Shown piece after piece: positions 46,689-54,399 of a stretch of 64,000 nt of DNA. Each line of letters begins with the position of its first letter. The stretch's first letter is position 1. The notes under the pieces were generated by a model, which was not told where the DNA came from, searched no databases, and was given only the letters and a program-made list of their open reading frames with translations. The stretch comes from Nocardia ninae NBRC 108245 (GTDB lineage: Bacteria; Actinomycetota; Actinomycetes; Mycobacteriales; Mycobacteriaceae), in NCBI RefSeq assembly GCF_007990755.1, contig NZ_BJXA01000013.1, positions 92,883 to 156,882 on the forward strand, written 5' to 3'. Both the position numbers and the translations under genes were made by a program.

Positions 46689-48149
46689 TTATTCGTCGTC
46701 GAATATGTGCAGACCGCGCGCGAGGAGGCCGCTCGGGTCATAGCGGGTTTTCGCGGCCCGGAACGCCGTCCATTTGTCGCCGTAATGGGCACGCCAGTCC
46801 TGCGCGGTGAAGCGCAGCGAGCCGATCGGGTAGAGCACGGCGCCGTACTCCGCCCGCGCGTGCGCGAACATTCGGTCGTTGCGGTCGAGCATTTCCTCGA
46901 TGAACGCCGGATCGATGCCGGGGGTCTCGGCCACGGTGTTGATGTCGAGGACGAACACCCAGTCGGATCCGTTCGCCTCGGGCACCGGGGGGTACGGCCT
47001 GGTCATGTGCGAACGCCGTTGCGGGTAGAGCAAACTGATCCCGAACGGCCCGATATCGCGGGCGGTGAGCTGCGACTGGACCTCGGCGACATAGTCCTCG
47101 ACCACGGCGCCGGACAGCCACACGTCGTACCAGGGCTTGACGAGCCGGTCCCAGTTCACCGTCTCCCGCATACCGTCGACCAGCGTGTCGATCTTGTAGA
47201 CGTAGTCCAGGTAGCTGGTGTCATCGATGAGCGGCGCGGTGGTCAGGCCCTCGGCGGCGACCTGATCGTCGGGCGGGGTGGCCGGGTCGTAAAGGACTGT
47301 CGCGTACAGCCGGTGCGTCGGCGCGGACTCCGGCGAGTACAGCTCGGCATAGACATGGTCGATGACCGGGCGCTCGATGAGCGTGCGCACGTCGCGGAAG
47401 AAGTCGGCGTTGTCGGTGTACTCCAGCACGTAGGTGCGGGCCCGTTCGGTCGCGGGCACGAGGTCGAGCACGGCCTTGGTGATGATGCCGCACTGGCCGA
47501 GTCCGCCGAGCACCGCCTCGAACAGGTCGGGTTTGCGCTCGGCCGAGCAGCGTTCGATGTCGCCGGTCCCGGTGACAACCTCGAGTTCGCGCACGTGATC
47601 GACCTGGAGTCCGGTGTTCAGCGCGCCGACCAGGCCGCCGAGGCCACCCACCGAGAGGGTGCCGCCGACAGTCAGCGAGGTGTATCCGGTGACGGCGGGC
47701 GGGGTGAGTCTCGGTGTTCGTTCGTAGGCGGCATCGACGAGGTCCTTCCACAGGATTCCCGCGTCGACCTCGGCGACGTCCTTGCCGATGGCGTGGATTC
47801 GGTTGAGGTACCGGTTCTCGATGACCAGTCCGTCGGACAGGCCCTGGCCGAGGGTGGTGTGCGCTTGGCCGCGCACCGACACGCTGATGTCATGGGCGCG
47901 GCAGAAACGGACCATCGCGGCGATGTCATCCGCCGAGCGCGGCCGCAGTACCGCAGCGGGCTTGTGGTTGGTGATGTTTCCGAGGTCGGTGGCGACCGCC
48001 GCGCGGGACTCGTCGTCGACGAGCAGCTCACCCGCCAGCGCGGGCGCGTCGGCGAACGACGCGCTGGCCGCGGTGCCGGTGACCCAGTTGCGCTCGATCG
48101 GATCGAAACCGATGACCGCCGATTTCTCGGACAGATCCGCGCGGCTCAC
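46689..48149 (-). CDS. FAD-linked oxidase (VAO/PCMH fold, cytokinin-dehydrogenase-like)
   Basis: A 486-residue flavoprotein. The FAD-binding domain is KPAAVLRPRSADDIAAMVRFCRAHDISVSVRGQAHTTLGQGLSDGLVIEN (residues about 65-115) and TVGGTLSVGGLGGLVGALNTGLQVDHVRELEVVTGTGDI; the C-terminal substrate domain resembles cytokinin dehydrogenase. A His in GQAHTT may carry covalent FAD. PBD clusters regularly contain such an oxidase, thought to add a double bond in the pyrrolidine or side chain. GTG start; first gene of the leftward biosynthetic operon. Confidence 0.87.
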   Translation of the reverse strand: MSRADLSEKSAVIGFDPIERNWVTGTAASASFADAPALAGELLVDDESRAAVATDLGNITNHKPAAVLRPRSADDIAAMVRFCRAHDISVSVRGQAHTTLGQGLSDGLVIENRYLNRIHAIGKDVAEVDAGILWKDLVDAAYERTPRLTPPAVTGYTSLTVGGTLSVGGLGGLVGALNTGLQVDHVRELEVVTGTGDIERCSAERKPDLFEAVLGGLGQCGIITKAVLDLVPATERARTYVLEYTDNADFFRDVRTLIERPVIDHVYAELYSPESAPTHRLYATVLYDPATPPDDQVAAEGLTTAPLIDDTSYLDYVYKIDTLVDGMRETVNWDRLVKPWYDVWLSGAVVEDYVAEVQSQLTARDIGPFGISLLYPQRRSHMTRPYPPVPEANGSDWVFVLDINTVAETPGIDPAFIEEMLDRNDRMFAHARAEYGAVLYPIGSLRFTAQDWRAHYGDKWTAFRAAKTRYDPSGLLARGLHIFDDE

Positions 48150-48197
48150 CGCTTCGGCTCCCGTCCGGCATGATCGGCTCGGCGATCGAGAAAATCG

Positions 48198-48215
48198 ACG
48201 CTCGTCAGCGAGCGT
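48198..48215. promoter_or_regulatory. Inverted repeat before the FAD oxidase gene
   Basis: ACGCTCG-N4-CGAGCGT, perfect 7-bp arms, 48 bp before the GTG of the leftward operon. It may be a 5' leader hairpin or an operator. Confidence 0.45.
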
Positions 48216-48321
48216 ATTGTGCCGGCGCTGAAATCAGGCACGGCAAACTCCTTTCGACGCAATGGTGGTGGGCGGTATGCCAGCACACTGGCTGCGGCCC
48301 ATTCCAATACGTCGAACATAA

Positions 48322-48339
48322 CCGGACCGTACGGCCCGG
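48322..48339. promoter_or_regulatory. Near-perfect 18-bp palindrome in the marR/FAD-oxidase gap
   Basis: CCGGACCGTACGGCCCGG, with one mismatched pair, 63 bp after the marR stop and about 170 bp before the FAD oxidase gene. It may be the terminator of marR or the binding site of an unlinked activator of the leftward operon. Confidence 0.4.
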
Positions 48340-48401
48340 CACATTCATGGAACTTTCAAATTACCGTCAAAACCTCTTGAAGCCGTACATAACTCGCGGG
48401 T

Positions 48402-48881
48402 TCACGAGGAGATCGGCGCCGGCTGTCCGGCCGCGTGGATGGCCTCGGCGACCTTGCCGCAGAGTTCGGCGAACACGGCCTGCTCGTCCGGGGTGAGCAC
48501 GGACTCGGCGATCCTGGCGTTGTCCCGCCGGCATTCGGCCGCGCGGTCGAGGAATTCGAGCCCGGCCGCGGTGAGCGAGGTGGTCTGTTCCCGGCGGTCG
48601 GTGCCCAGCGCCGCCTGCTCCACCAGATCCTGATCCTTCAGTACGCGAAGGGCTTTGGACATCGTCGGGCGGGACACGCTCAGCGAATCGCTCAGGGCCG
48701 ATGGCGTCATCGGGCCGCGCAGCCGCAGCATTTCCAGCACGTCGTACTGCTGCCAGGTCACCCGCTCGGGTGTCGTTCTGGTGCGGCGCGCGACGAGGAC
48801 GCAGGTCAGGTGGGCCAGCGCGTTCTCGATCCCGGCCTGCCAGTCGAGTACTTCGCTGTGCTGGTCTTCGTCAGGGGGCAC
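48402..48881 (-). CDS. MarR-family regulator of the PBD resistance genes
   Basis: A 159-residue winged-helix protein. DNA-binding helices are VTWQQYDVLEMLRLRGPMTPSALSDSLSVSRPTMSKALRVLKDQDLVEQAALGTDRREQTTSLTAAGLEFLD (residues about 40-110), with the wing DRREQTTSLT. I choose the GTG at 48881 because GAGGAG lies six bases before it; the earlier GTG at 48902 has no ribosome site and would put an operator right at the start codon. It is divergent from a VOC gene and an MFS pump gene. It probably represses these, itself and the uvrA-like gene, and is released by the PBD or a precursor (inference). Confidence 0.87.
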   Translation of the reverse strand: MPPDEDQHSEVLDWQAGIENALAHLTCVLVARRTRTTPERVTWQQYDVLEMLRLRGPMTPSALSDSLSVSRPTMSKALRVLKDQDLVEQAALGTDRREQTTSLTAAGLEFLDRAAECRRDNARIAESVLTPDEQAVFAELCGKVAEAIHAAGQPAPISS

Positions 48882-48907
48882 TGGTCTCTCCTCACCGGGC
48901 ACGGATT

Positions 48908-48927
48908 TGATTTCTGATAGGAAACTA
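48908..48927. promoter_or_regulatory. Operator site B: TGATTTCT-N4-GGAAACTA
   Basis: Same 20-bp layout as site A, with the right half GGAAACTA identical and the left half imperfect. It ends 26 bp before the chosen marR start, almost the same distance as site A from the uvrA-like gene. Confidence 0.7.
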
Positions 48928-48934
48928 GTTGGCT

Positions 48935-48954
48935 TGATTTCCGGCTGGAAACTA
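48935..48954. promoter_or_regulatory. Operator site C: TGATTTCC-N4-GGAAACTA
   Basis: Second copy in the marR/VOC gap, 27 bp from site B, and 50 bp before the VOC start. TTGATT (48934-48939) and TACGGT (48958-48963), 18 bp apart, could be the -35/-10 of the VOC-MFS promoter, with this operator between them. Confidence 0.7.
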
Positions 48955-49004
48955 GTTTACGGTAGTGGCACCAACTCGTACTCTGTCACACAGAAGGAGT
49001 GGTT

Positions 49005-49772
49005 ATGGGCACCCTTGGCTTGCGCCCTTCGACCGTGGGGTGGTTCGAGATCACCGCCACGGATCCCGCCCGAAGCAAGCAGTTCTACCAGGACATATTC
49101 GACTGGCAGCTAACATCTTTCGGCGACGAACCCGACTATTACACGATCACCGCGCCCGGTGCGGCGGCGAGCATGGGCGCGTTGCGCCGTGGCAGCCGCG
49201 ACGCGCTGTGCATCAGCGTTGTCCGCGAGGATGTCGCGGCGAGCATCCCGCAGCTGGAATCGTTGGGCGCCAAGGTTATCGAGCCTCCTGCGCGCACCCC
49301 TGCGGGCGACATCCATGCTGTGATCGCGGATGTGCAAGGAAACCAGCTCGGCCTGTTCGAACCCGTGGCGCGCAAGGACTCTCGCCGCACGCCGGTGCCG
49401 AACGGAACGGCCTGGTTCGAGATCGGGACAACGGATCTCGCCGCGACGCGCAAGTTCTATGAACAGGCCTTCGGCTGGACCTACGAGCTGGACGAAGCGG
49501 CCGAAGGCGCGATCTACTACAGCGTCACGCCCGGCGGGGCGGAGGAGCCGATCGGCGGCACGATGGATGTGTCGGCGCTGCCGAACCCGACCGACTACGC
49601 GATTCCCGGACTGCTCGTCACCGACGTCCCGGACCTGCTCGCGCGCTGTGAACAGGCCGGCGGCCAGCGGGTAATGGATCCGTTCTCCGACGCGAAGGGC
49701 CTGGTCATCGGCCAGTTCACCGATCCGTTCGGCAACCGGTGGACCGCCTTCGCGCAGCCGTCCGACGACTGA
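49005..49772 (+). CDS. VOC-family protein with two glyoxalase-like domains (probable resistance/shielding protein)
   Basis: A 255-residue protein made of two tandem VOC domains: STVGWFEITATDPARSKQFYQDIFDWQLTSFG (first) and GTAWFEIGTTDLAATRKFYEQAFGWTYELDEAAEGAIYY (second), each ending in a strand such as GNQLGLFEP and GNRWTAFAQP. An AAGGAG site lies six bases before the ATG at 49005. Such proteins are often binding or detoxifying proteins for electrophilic antibiotics. It is followed by an MFS gene and divergent from marR with shared operators, so resistance is the likeliest role. Confidence 0.85.
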   Translation: MGTLGLRPSTVGWFEITATDPARSKQFYQDIFDWQLTSFGDEPDYYTITAPGAAASMGALRRGSRDALCISVVREDVAASIPQLESLGAKVIEPPARTPAGDIHAVIADVQGNQLGLFEPVARKDSRRTPVPNGTAWFEIGTTDLAATRKFYEQAFGWTYELDEAAEGAIYYSVTPGGAEEPIGGTMDVSALPNPTDYAIPGLLVTDVPDLLARCEQAGGQRVMDPFSDAKGLVIGQFTDPFGNRWTAFAQPSDD

Positions 49773-49803
49773 GGATCGACCGAGCCGCCCCGGAGGGGAA
49801 GTC

Positions 49804-50994
49804 ATGCCTTTCGCCGTCTATGTGTTGGGCCTGGGTGTTTTCTGTCTCAACACCACCGAAATCATGGTTGCCGGACTGATTCCCGGCATCTCTAGCGACC
49901 TCGGCGTGTCCATCGCCGCCGTGGGTTATCTCGTCTCGATCTTCGCCTTCGGCATGGTCGTCGGCGGTCCGATCCTGATCGTCGGCCTCTCGAAGGTGGC
50001 GCAGAAGAAGTCGCTCATCTGGCTGCTCGTGGTGTTCGTTATCGGACAGACGATCGGCGCACTGGCACAGGACTATTGGGTGCTGGTGGTGGCCCGGGTC
50101 ATCACCGCGCTGGCCGCATCGGCGTTCTTCGGCGTAGGTGCCGCGGTCTGCGTGCGACTCGTCGGCGCCGAGCGGCGCGGGCGGGCGATGTCGGTGCTGT
50201 ACGGCGGCATGATGGTCGCCCAGGTGGTGGGCTTGCCGCTGGCCACCTTCATCGAGCAGCACTTCGGGTGGCGGGCCAGTTTCTGGCTGGTCGACCTGCT
50301 GGCGGTCGCGTGCATCGCGGCGGTCGTGTTGCTGGTGCCGTCCGGCGGCAACGCCCAGACGCTGGACTTCCGCGCCGAGATCCAGGACTTCCGCAACATG
50401 CGACTGTGGGGCGCGTATGCCACCAACGCCCTAGTCATCGGGTCGGTCGTGGCCGGATTCACTTACCTCTCACCGATTTTCACCGACGCCACGCATTTCG
50501 CGCCCGCGACGGTGCCGGTGCTGTTCGGCGTGTACGGCATCGCCACGGTGATCGGTAACGCCGTCGTCGGTCGGTTCGCCGACCGCTACACCCGGCCGAT
50601 CCTGTTCGGCGGTCTCATCGCCTTGATGCTGGTGCTGGCCGCGTTCGCGCTGTGCGTCGAGTACAAGGCGCCCACGCTCGTCGCCACCGTGCTGCTCGGC
50701 CTGATCGGACTTCCGCTCAACCCCGCCATGGCGGCCAGGGTGATGTCGGTGTCGAACGAGGGTGCGCTGGTCAACACGGTGAACGGCTCCGCCATCAATA
50801 TCGGCGTGGTGATCGGTCCGTGGCTGGGCGGTATCGGGATCAGTGCCGGGCTCGGCCTCACGGCGCCGTTGTGGATCGGTGCGGGGATGGCCTTGCTCGG
50901 TCTGCTCACGCTGATACCCGACCTGATGCAGCGCGCACACGGCTCCGAAGATGTTGTGAAGGTGCCGGCAGCGGAAGTCGGCAAGCGTTCGTAG
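49804..50994 (+). CDS. MFS transporter, DHA1 family (probable PBD exporter)
   Basis: A 396-residue, 12-helix efflux protein of the AraJ/Cmx group. It starts MPFAVYVLGLGVFCLNTTEIMVAGLIPGISSDLGVSIAAVGYLVSIFAFGMVVGGP, with the NTTEIMVAGLLP-like family signature; motif C-like GGMMVAQVVGLPLATFIEQHFGWRASFW follows. GGAGGGGAAG precedes the ATG. It lies 31 bp after the VOC gene and is probably co-transcribed from the operator-controlled promoter. Export of the finished PBD is inferred from context. Confidence 0.9.
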   Translation: MPFAVYVLGLGVFCLNTTEIMVAGLIPGISSDLGVSIAAVGYLVSIFAFGMVVGGPILIVGLSKVAQKKSLIWLLVVFVIGQTIGALAQDYWVLVVARVITALAASAFFGVGAAVCVRLVGAERRGRAMSVLYGGMMVAQVVGLPLATFIEQHFGWRASFWLVDLLAVACIAAVVLLVPSGGNAQTLDFRAEIQDFRNMRLWGAYATNALVIGSVVAGFTYLSPIFTDATHFAPATVPVLFGVYGIATVIGNAVVGRFADRYTRPILFGGLIALMLVLAAFALCVEYKAPTLVATVLLGLIGLPLNPAMAARVMSVSNEGALVNTVNGSAINIGVVIGPWLGGIGISAGLGLTAPLWIGAGMALLGLLTLIPDLMQRAHGSEDVVKVPAAEVGKRS

Positions 50995-51318
50995 CGGTTG
51001 CCGATCGGGTTGCCACGTCAGGTTTTTCGCGTAGCGGGCTGTTCACTACAGCCCGCACTCTACGCGTGCCCACTGGCGCTCTCGTATGCCGTTGTGCGCC
51101 TGAGTAACCGGGTAGGCGAGCGTTAAACCCGAGGTGAGCACATGATTTCGGAAAACAACGATAATTGTTGTCTGACAACGATTTAAGAGTTTCTTGAAGC
51201 CCATTTGATTGCCCGGACGTCGCGGTCGGCCGAGGATGGAAAGTGCTGGGACGAATCCCCTCCCGCCTCCTGCGGTGAGGGGCCCACCACGAGCACATTC
51301 GCGACGGAAAGGCATCCG
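50995..51318. other. Promoter region of the rightward biosynthetic operon
   Basis: 324 bp without a gene, before the LmbB1-like gene. Its last 170 bp are notably AT-richer than the surroundings. It holds the ACAAC/GTTGT half-site cluster at 51155-51182, and the transcription start is probably near 51180-51230, giving an untranslated leader of about 100 bp. The first 120 bp after the MFS stop show no obvious terminator. Confidence 0.6.
51155..51182. promoter_or_regulatory. ACAAC/GTTGT half-site cluster
   Basis: ACAACGAT occurs at 51155-51162 and again at 51175-51182, exactly 20 bp apart, with GTTGT (51167-51171) between them, giving ACAAC-N7-GTTGT-N3-ACAAC. Repeats on one face of the helix at two turns suggest a regulator site for the main biosynthetic operon. 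Which protein binds is unknown. Confidence 0.5.
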
Positions 51319-51789
51319 ATGCACGGGCTTGACATCGCGCCGAGATTTCACCACCTCGCCATCCAGACCGACGACGTGGACTCCACGATCAGGTGGTACC
51401 AGGAATTCCTCGGCGCCACTGTGGAATGGTCGCTCGCCGACTTCTCCCCACTCACCCTCGAGCGACTGCCGGGAATCGAGAAGCTGGCCGAGCTGAAGAA
51501 GGGCGACGTCCGATTCCACGTCTTCGACCGGGCCGGGCACAGCAAGGACACACCCGACCCGCTCGGCTATCAGTATCAGCACGTCGGGATCACGGTGGAC
51601 CGGGCCGAAGACCTGGTAGCGCTGCGGGAGCAGTGGCTGAAGGCCCGGGAGTCCACCGATATCCACTGGACCAGGGACGACCCGCCGTCCGACATCGTGA
51701 CCGACCCGGACGGGATGCAGAGCCTCTACGTCCTGGACCCCAACGGTCTCGAGCTCGAGTTCGTCTATTTTCCGGGAGCGGGATCGTGA
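51319..51789 (+). CDS. L-DOPA 2,3-dioxygenase-like VOC protein (LmbB1 type)
   Basis: A 156-residue single VOC-fold protein. Likely metal ligands are His in RFHHLAIQTDDVDSTIRWYQEFLG, His in YQYQHVGITVDRAEDL and Glu in LDPNGLELEFVYF. In lincomycin, hormaomycin and PBD pathways a protein of this size and fold cleaves L-DOPA extradiol-wise, after which the product cyclises to the dihydropyrrole. The ATG at 51319 follows GGAAAGG; longer upstream frames lack a site. Its stop overlaps the GTG of the tyrosine hydroxylase-like gene, the usual partner. Confidence 0.83.
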   Translation: MHGLDIAPRFHHLAIQTDDVDSTIRWYQEFLGATVEWSLADFSPLTLERLPGIEKLAELKKGDVRFHVFDRAGHSKDTPDPLGYQYQHVGITVDRAEDLVALREQWLKARESTDIHWTRDDPPSDIVTDPDGMQSLYVLDPNGLELEFVYFPGAGS

Positions 51790-52694
51790 GCATCGGCCAT
51801 AGATACGATTCTGCCGCGTCGGGCAAGCATCGCCCACCCGCGCTGACGCCGCACCTGCTGTTCATGCCGCCGCTCGGGCATTCCTTCGAAACTTCTTCGG
51901 ACACAGCCGAAGCCGAGGTGGCCGACCGGGAGCTGCCGGAGTACGACGTCTTCGGCACCCGGCCGGTCGAGGAGGAGCGGCTGTTCTGGTACCGCTGGAT
52001 CGCCGGGCACCAGCTCTCGTTCCTGCTGTGGCGGGCGATGTGCGACGTCGTGTGGCACCACCCCGAAGACGACGGGCCCGACGAGCGCGAACTCGAACTC
52101 CTGACCACCTGTGTCGACGGGTACAGCGCCATGCTGCTCTACTCGTCCACCGTTCCCCGGGACCACTACCACGCCTACACCCGAGTGCGAATGGCGTTGC
52201 AGCACCCGGCTTTCAGCGGCACCTGGGCGCCGGATTACCGGCCGGTCCGCCGCCTCTTCCGCGGCAAGATGCCCTGGCAGGACGACCCGGCGTGCACGGC
52301 GCTCGACGAAGCGGTCGCGCGCAACGAGGTCACACACAGCCATATCGCCGATCATCTTGTGCCGGACGGTCACTCGCTGTTGCAGAAGTCCGCGGGCGCA
52401 CCGGGGGTGAGTGTGTCGCGGGAGAAGGAAGATCTCTACGACAACTTCTTCCTGACCGTCCGGCGCCCCGTGAGCCACGCCGAATTCGTCGCACAGCTCG
52501 ACTCCCGCATCGCGGAACTCGCTGCGGATCTGGAGTACAACGGGCTGTATCCCAATGTCGACGGACGCCACCACCCGGTCGTCGCCAACCAGGCGGGCGG
52601 CGTGATGAAACCGCTGGTCACCGGCGTTCTCGAGGTGATGGACCGGGCGGCGCGGCTGGTATCGGACATGCGACTCGAGGAGGCGCGCCGATGA
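51786..52694 (+). CDS. L-tyrosine 3-hydroxylase-like heme protein (LmbB2 type)
   Basis: A 302-residue protein starting at GTG (VSIGHRYDSAASGKHRPPALTPHLLFMPPLGHSFE), overlapping the previous stop as GTGA. Conserved-looking parts are DVFGTRPVEEERLFWYRWIAGHQLSFLLWRAMCDVVW, ELELLTTCVDGYSAMLLYSSTVPRDHYHAYTRVRMALQHPAFSGTWAPDYRPVRRLFRGK and LYDNFFLTVRRPVSHAEFVAQLD. The LmbB2/SibU-type tyrosine hydroxylases are heme enzymes of this size without similarity to known P450 or non-heme hydroxylases; several His here could be the heme ligand. It would make L-DOPA for the preceding dioxygenase. The assignment rests on size, context and remembered family features. Confidence 0.78.
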   Translation: MSIGHRYDSAASGKHRPPALTPHLLFMPPLGHSFETSSDTAEAEVADRELPEYDVFGTRPVEEERLFWYRWIAGHQLSFLLWRAMCDVVWHHPEDDGPDERELELLTTCVDGYSAMLLYSSTVPRDHYHAYTRVRMALQHPAFSGTWAPDYRPVRRLFRGKMPWQDDPACTALDEAVARNEVTHSHIADHLVPDGHSLLQKSAGAPGVSVSREKEDLYDNFFLTVRRPVSHAEFVAQLDSRIAELAADLEYNGLYPNVDGRHHPVVANQAGGVMKPLVTGVLEVMDRAARLVSDMRLEEARR

Positions 52695-53575
52695 AGCACG
52701 GCATCGTCCTGTTACCCGAGCACGAGTGGAAGGTCGCCGCCGACCGGTGGCGCGCCGCCGAGCAGCTCGGCTACCAGCACGCCTGGACCTACGACCACCT
52801 GATGTGGCGCTGGCTCGCCGACCGGCCGTGGTACGGCTCGATCCCGACCCTCACGGCCGCCGCGACCGTCACGAACACCATCGGCCTCGGCGTCCTCGTG
52901 GCCACCCCGAACTTCCGGCACCCCGTCGCGCTCGCCAAGGAACTCGTCAGCGTCGACGACATCGCGAGCGGACGGTTGATCTGCGGACTCGGTTCCGGCG
53001 CACCGGGATTCGACGCGAGCGTGCTCGGCGGGCCGGATCTCGGCCCGCGCGAACGCGCCGATCGATTCGAGGCGTTCGTCGAACTGCTGGACGCAGTGCT
53101 TGCCCGCGGCTCCGTGACAAAGGTGTCACGCTGGTACACCGCATCGGGCGTGAACTTCCACCCGCGCGCCGACGAGGCGCCGCGCCTGCCCTTCGCCGTG
53201 GCCGCGACCGGGCCGAGGGGCATGGCGCTGGCCGCCGAGTACGCGCGGTATTGGATTACCTCCGGACCGCCCAACGACTTTCGCATGCGGCCGTTGCGCG
53301 AGGTCGTTCCCCTGTTGCGAGACCAGGTACGCGGCATCGACGCCGCGTGCGAGCGGGCCGGCCGGGACCCGGCCGGCCTGGGCAAGCTGTTCGTCGCCGA
53401 CGCGGCGGCGGGCGGGATCACCAGCTCGCTGGCCGCCTACGAGGACGCCGCGGGCGAGCTCGCCGAGGTCGGCATCACCGATCTCGTCGTGCACTGGCCC
53501 CGGCCCGACCAGCCGTATGAGGGCGACGAGCAGGTCATCGTCGATTTCGCCGAGAAGCACCTAGGGGGCGAGTGA
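52691..53575 (+). CDS. LLM-class F420-dependent oxidoreductase (LmbY-like)
   Basis: A 294-residue luciferase-like (bacterial LLM) barrel protein. LPEHEWKVAADRWRAAEQLGYQHAWTYDHLMWRW, IGLGVLVATPNFRHPVALAKELVSVDDIASGRLICGLGSGAPGFDA and AVAATGPRGMALAAEYARYWITSG fit F420-dependent members. In lincomycin and some PBD pathways this type (LmbY) reduces a double bond of the alkyl-dihydropyrrole. ATGA overlaps with the preceding gene and with the next (TGATG). Whether it uses F420 or FMN needs an assay; F420 is general in Nocardia. Confidence 0.85.
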   Translation: MKHGIVLLPEHEWKVAADRWRAAEQLGYQHAWTYDHLMWRWLADRPWYGSIPTLTAAATVTNTIGLGVLVATPNFRHPVALAKELVSVDDIASGRLICGLGSGAPGFDASVLGGPDLGPRERADRFEAFVELLDAVLARGSVTKVSRWYTASGVNFHPRADEAPRLPFAVAATGPRGMALAAEYARYWITSGPPNDFRMRPLREVVPLLRDQVRGIDAACERAGRDPAGLGKLFVADAAAGGITSSLAAYEDAAGELAEVGITDLVVHWPRPDQPYEGDEQVIVDFAEKHLGGE

Positions 53576-54399
53576 TGCGAGTGACGACAGTGGACATGTT
53601 CGGCGCCGCGTCGGGCCGGGGCAGCACCCTGGACGTGCTCGTCCCCGCGGGCCCGCCCGACGACGACGTAGTCGCGGCGGCCGCCGCCCATGCGCGCCAC
53701 AGCAATTCGACCGAGACGGCACTCGTCAGCGAGTGCTCCCGAGCGCAACGGACCTTCGGCTCGCGAATCTTCAACGCCGAAGGGGAGACTCCGTTCGGCA
53801 CCCACTCGCTCGCCGGTGTGGCCGCCTGTCTGGTCCGGGCCGGCCATCTCGAGCCCGGTGAGGTCGGCCGGACCGCCGAGGTCGGCTGCCAATGGCTGTG
53901 GACCGACGGCAGCGAGGTGCGCGTGCCGTTCGATGGACCCGTTGTGCGCGAAGAGATTTCGCACGACCCGTCAGTGTTCGGTTGGCCCGTCGGCACGCCG
54001 CACGCCGGTGGCGTCGGCCGAGCCTTCAACTTCGTGCGCGTCACCGAGGACCCCCGAGCGTTGCCGGTGCCGGATCTCGAGCGGATGCGGGAACTGGGAC
54101 TCACCGATCTCACGGCCTTCCGCTGGGATCCGGATCGGCACGAGGTGCTCGCCCGCGTCTTCGCTCCGGGGTTCGGCATCCCGGAGGACGCCGGATGTCT
54201 GCCTGCCGCAGCGGCACTCGGGCTCACCGCCCTGGGTTTGGGCACGGACGAGGCACCCGTGACGGTTCGACAGGTGACGGGACACGGGAGCGAGTCGGTC
54301 TTCGGCTGCACCGGTTCGATCCACGGCGCCACCGCGAGCGTGCGGATCACCGGACAGGTGTGGACTACCGCGAGTGACGAGAAAGCGAGTGAGGCATGA
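53575..54399 (+). CDS. PhzF-type isomerase (LmbX-like)
   Basis: A 274-residue PhzF-fold protein. RVTTVDMFGAASGRGSTLDVLV at the N-terminus is the family's 'vDvFt...GNpl' region; NSTETALVS, SRIFNAEGETPFGTHSLAGVAACLVRAG (the usual E.PfaGHPt region, here with GTHSL) and GIPEDAGCLPAAAALGLTALGL follow. In lincomycin and PBD biosynthesis the LmbX-type isomerase shifts double bonds in the dihydropyrrole intermediate. Its ATG at 53575 overlaps the stop of the LLM gene; its stop overlaps the kynureninase start. Confidence 0.86.
   Translation: MRVTTVDMFGAASGRGSTLDVLVPAGPPDDDVVAAAAAHARHSNSTETALVSECSRAQRTFGSRIFNAEGETPFGTHSLAGVAACLVRAGHLEPGEVGRTAEVGCQWLWTDGSEVRVPFDGPVVREEISHDPSVFGWPVGTPHAGGVGRAFNFVRVTEDPRALPVPDLERMRELGLTDLTAFRWDPDRHEVLARVFAPGFGIPEDAGCLPAAAALGLTALGLGTDEAPVTVRQVTGHGSESVFGCTGSIHGATASVRITGQVWTTASDEKASEA

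Noticed and set aside
49005-49772. Lactoylglutathione lyase (glyoxalase I)
   Set aside because: Two tandem VOC domains and the marR/MFS context fit a resistance or binding protein better; the metal-ligand set is not that of glyoxalase I.
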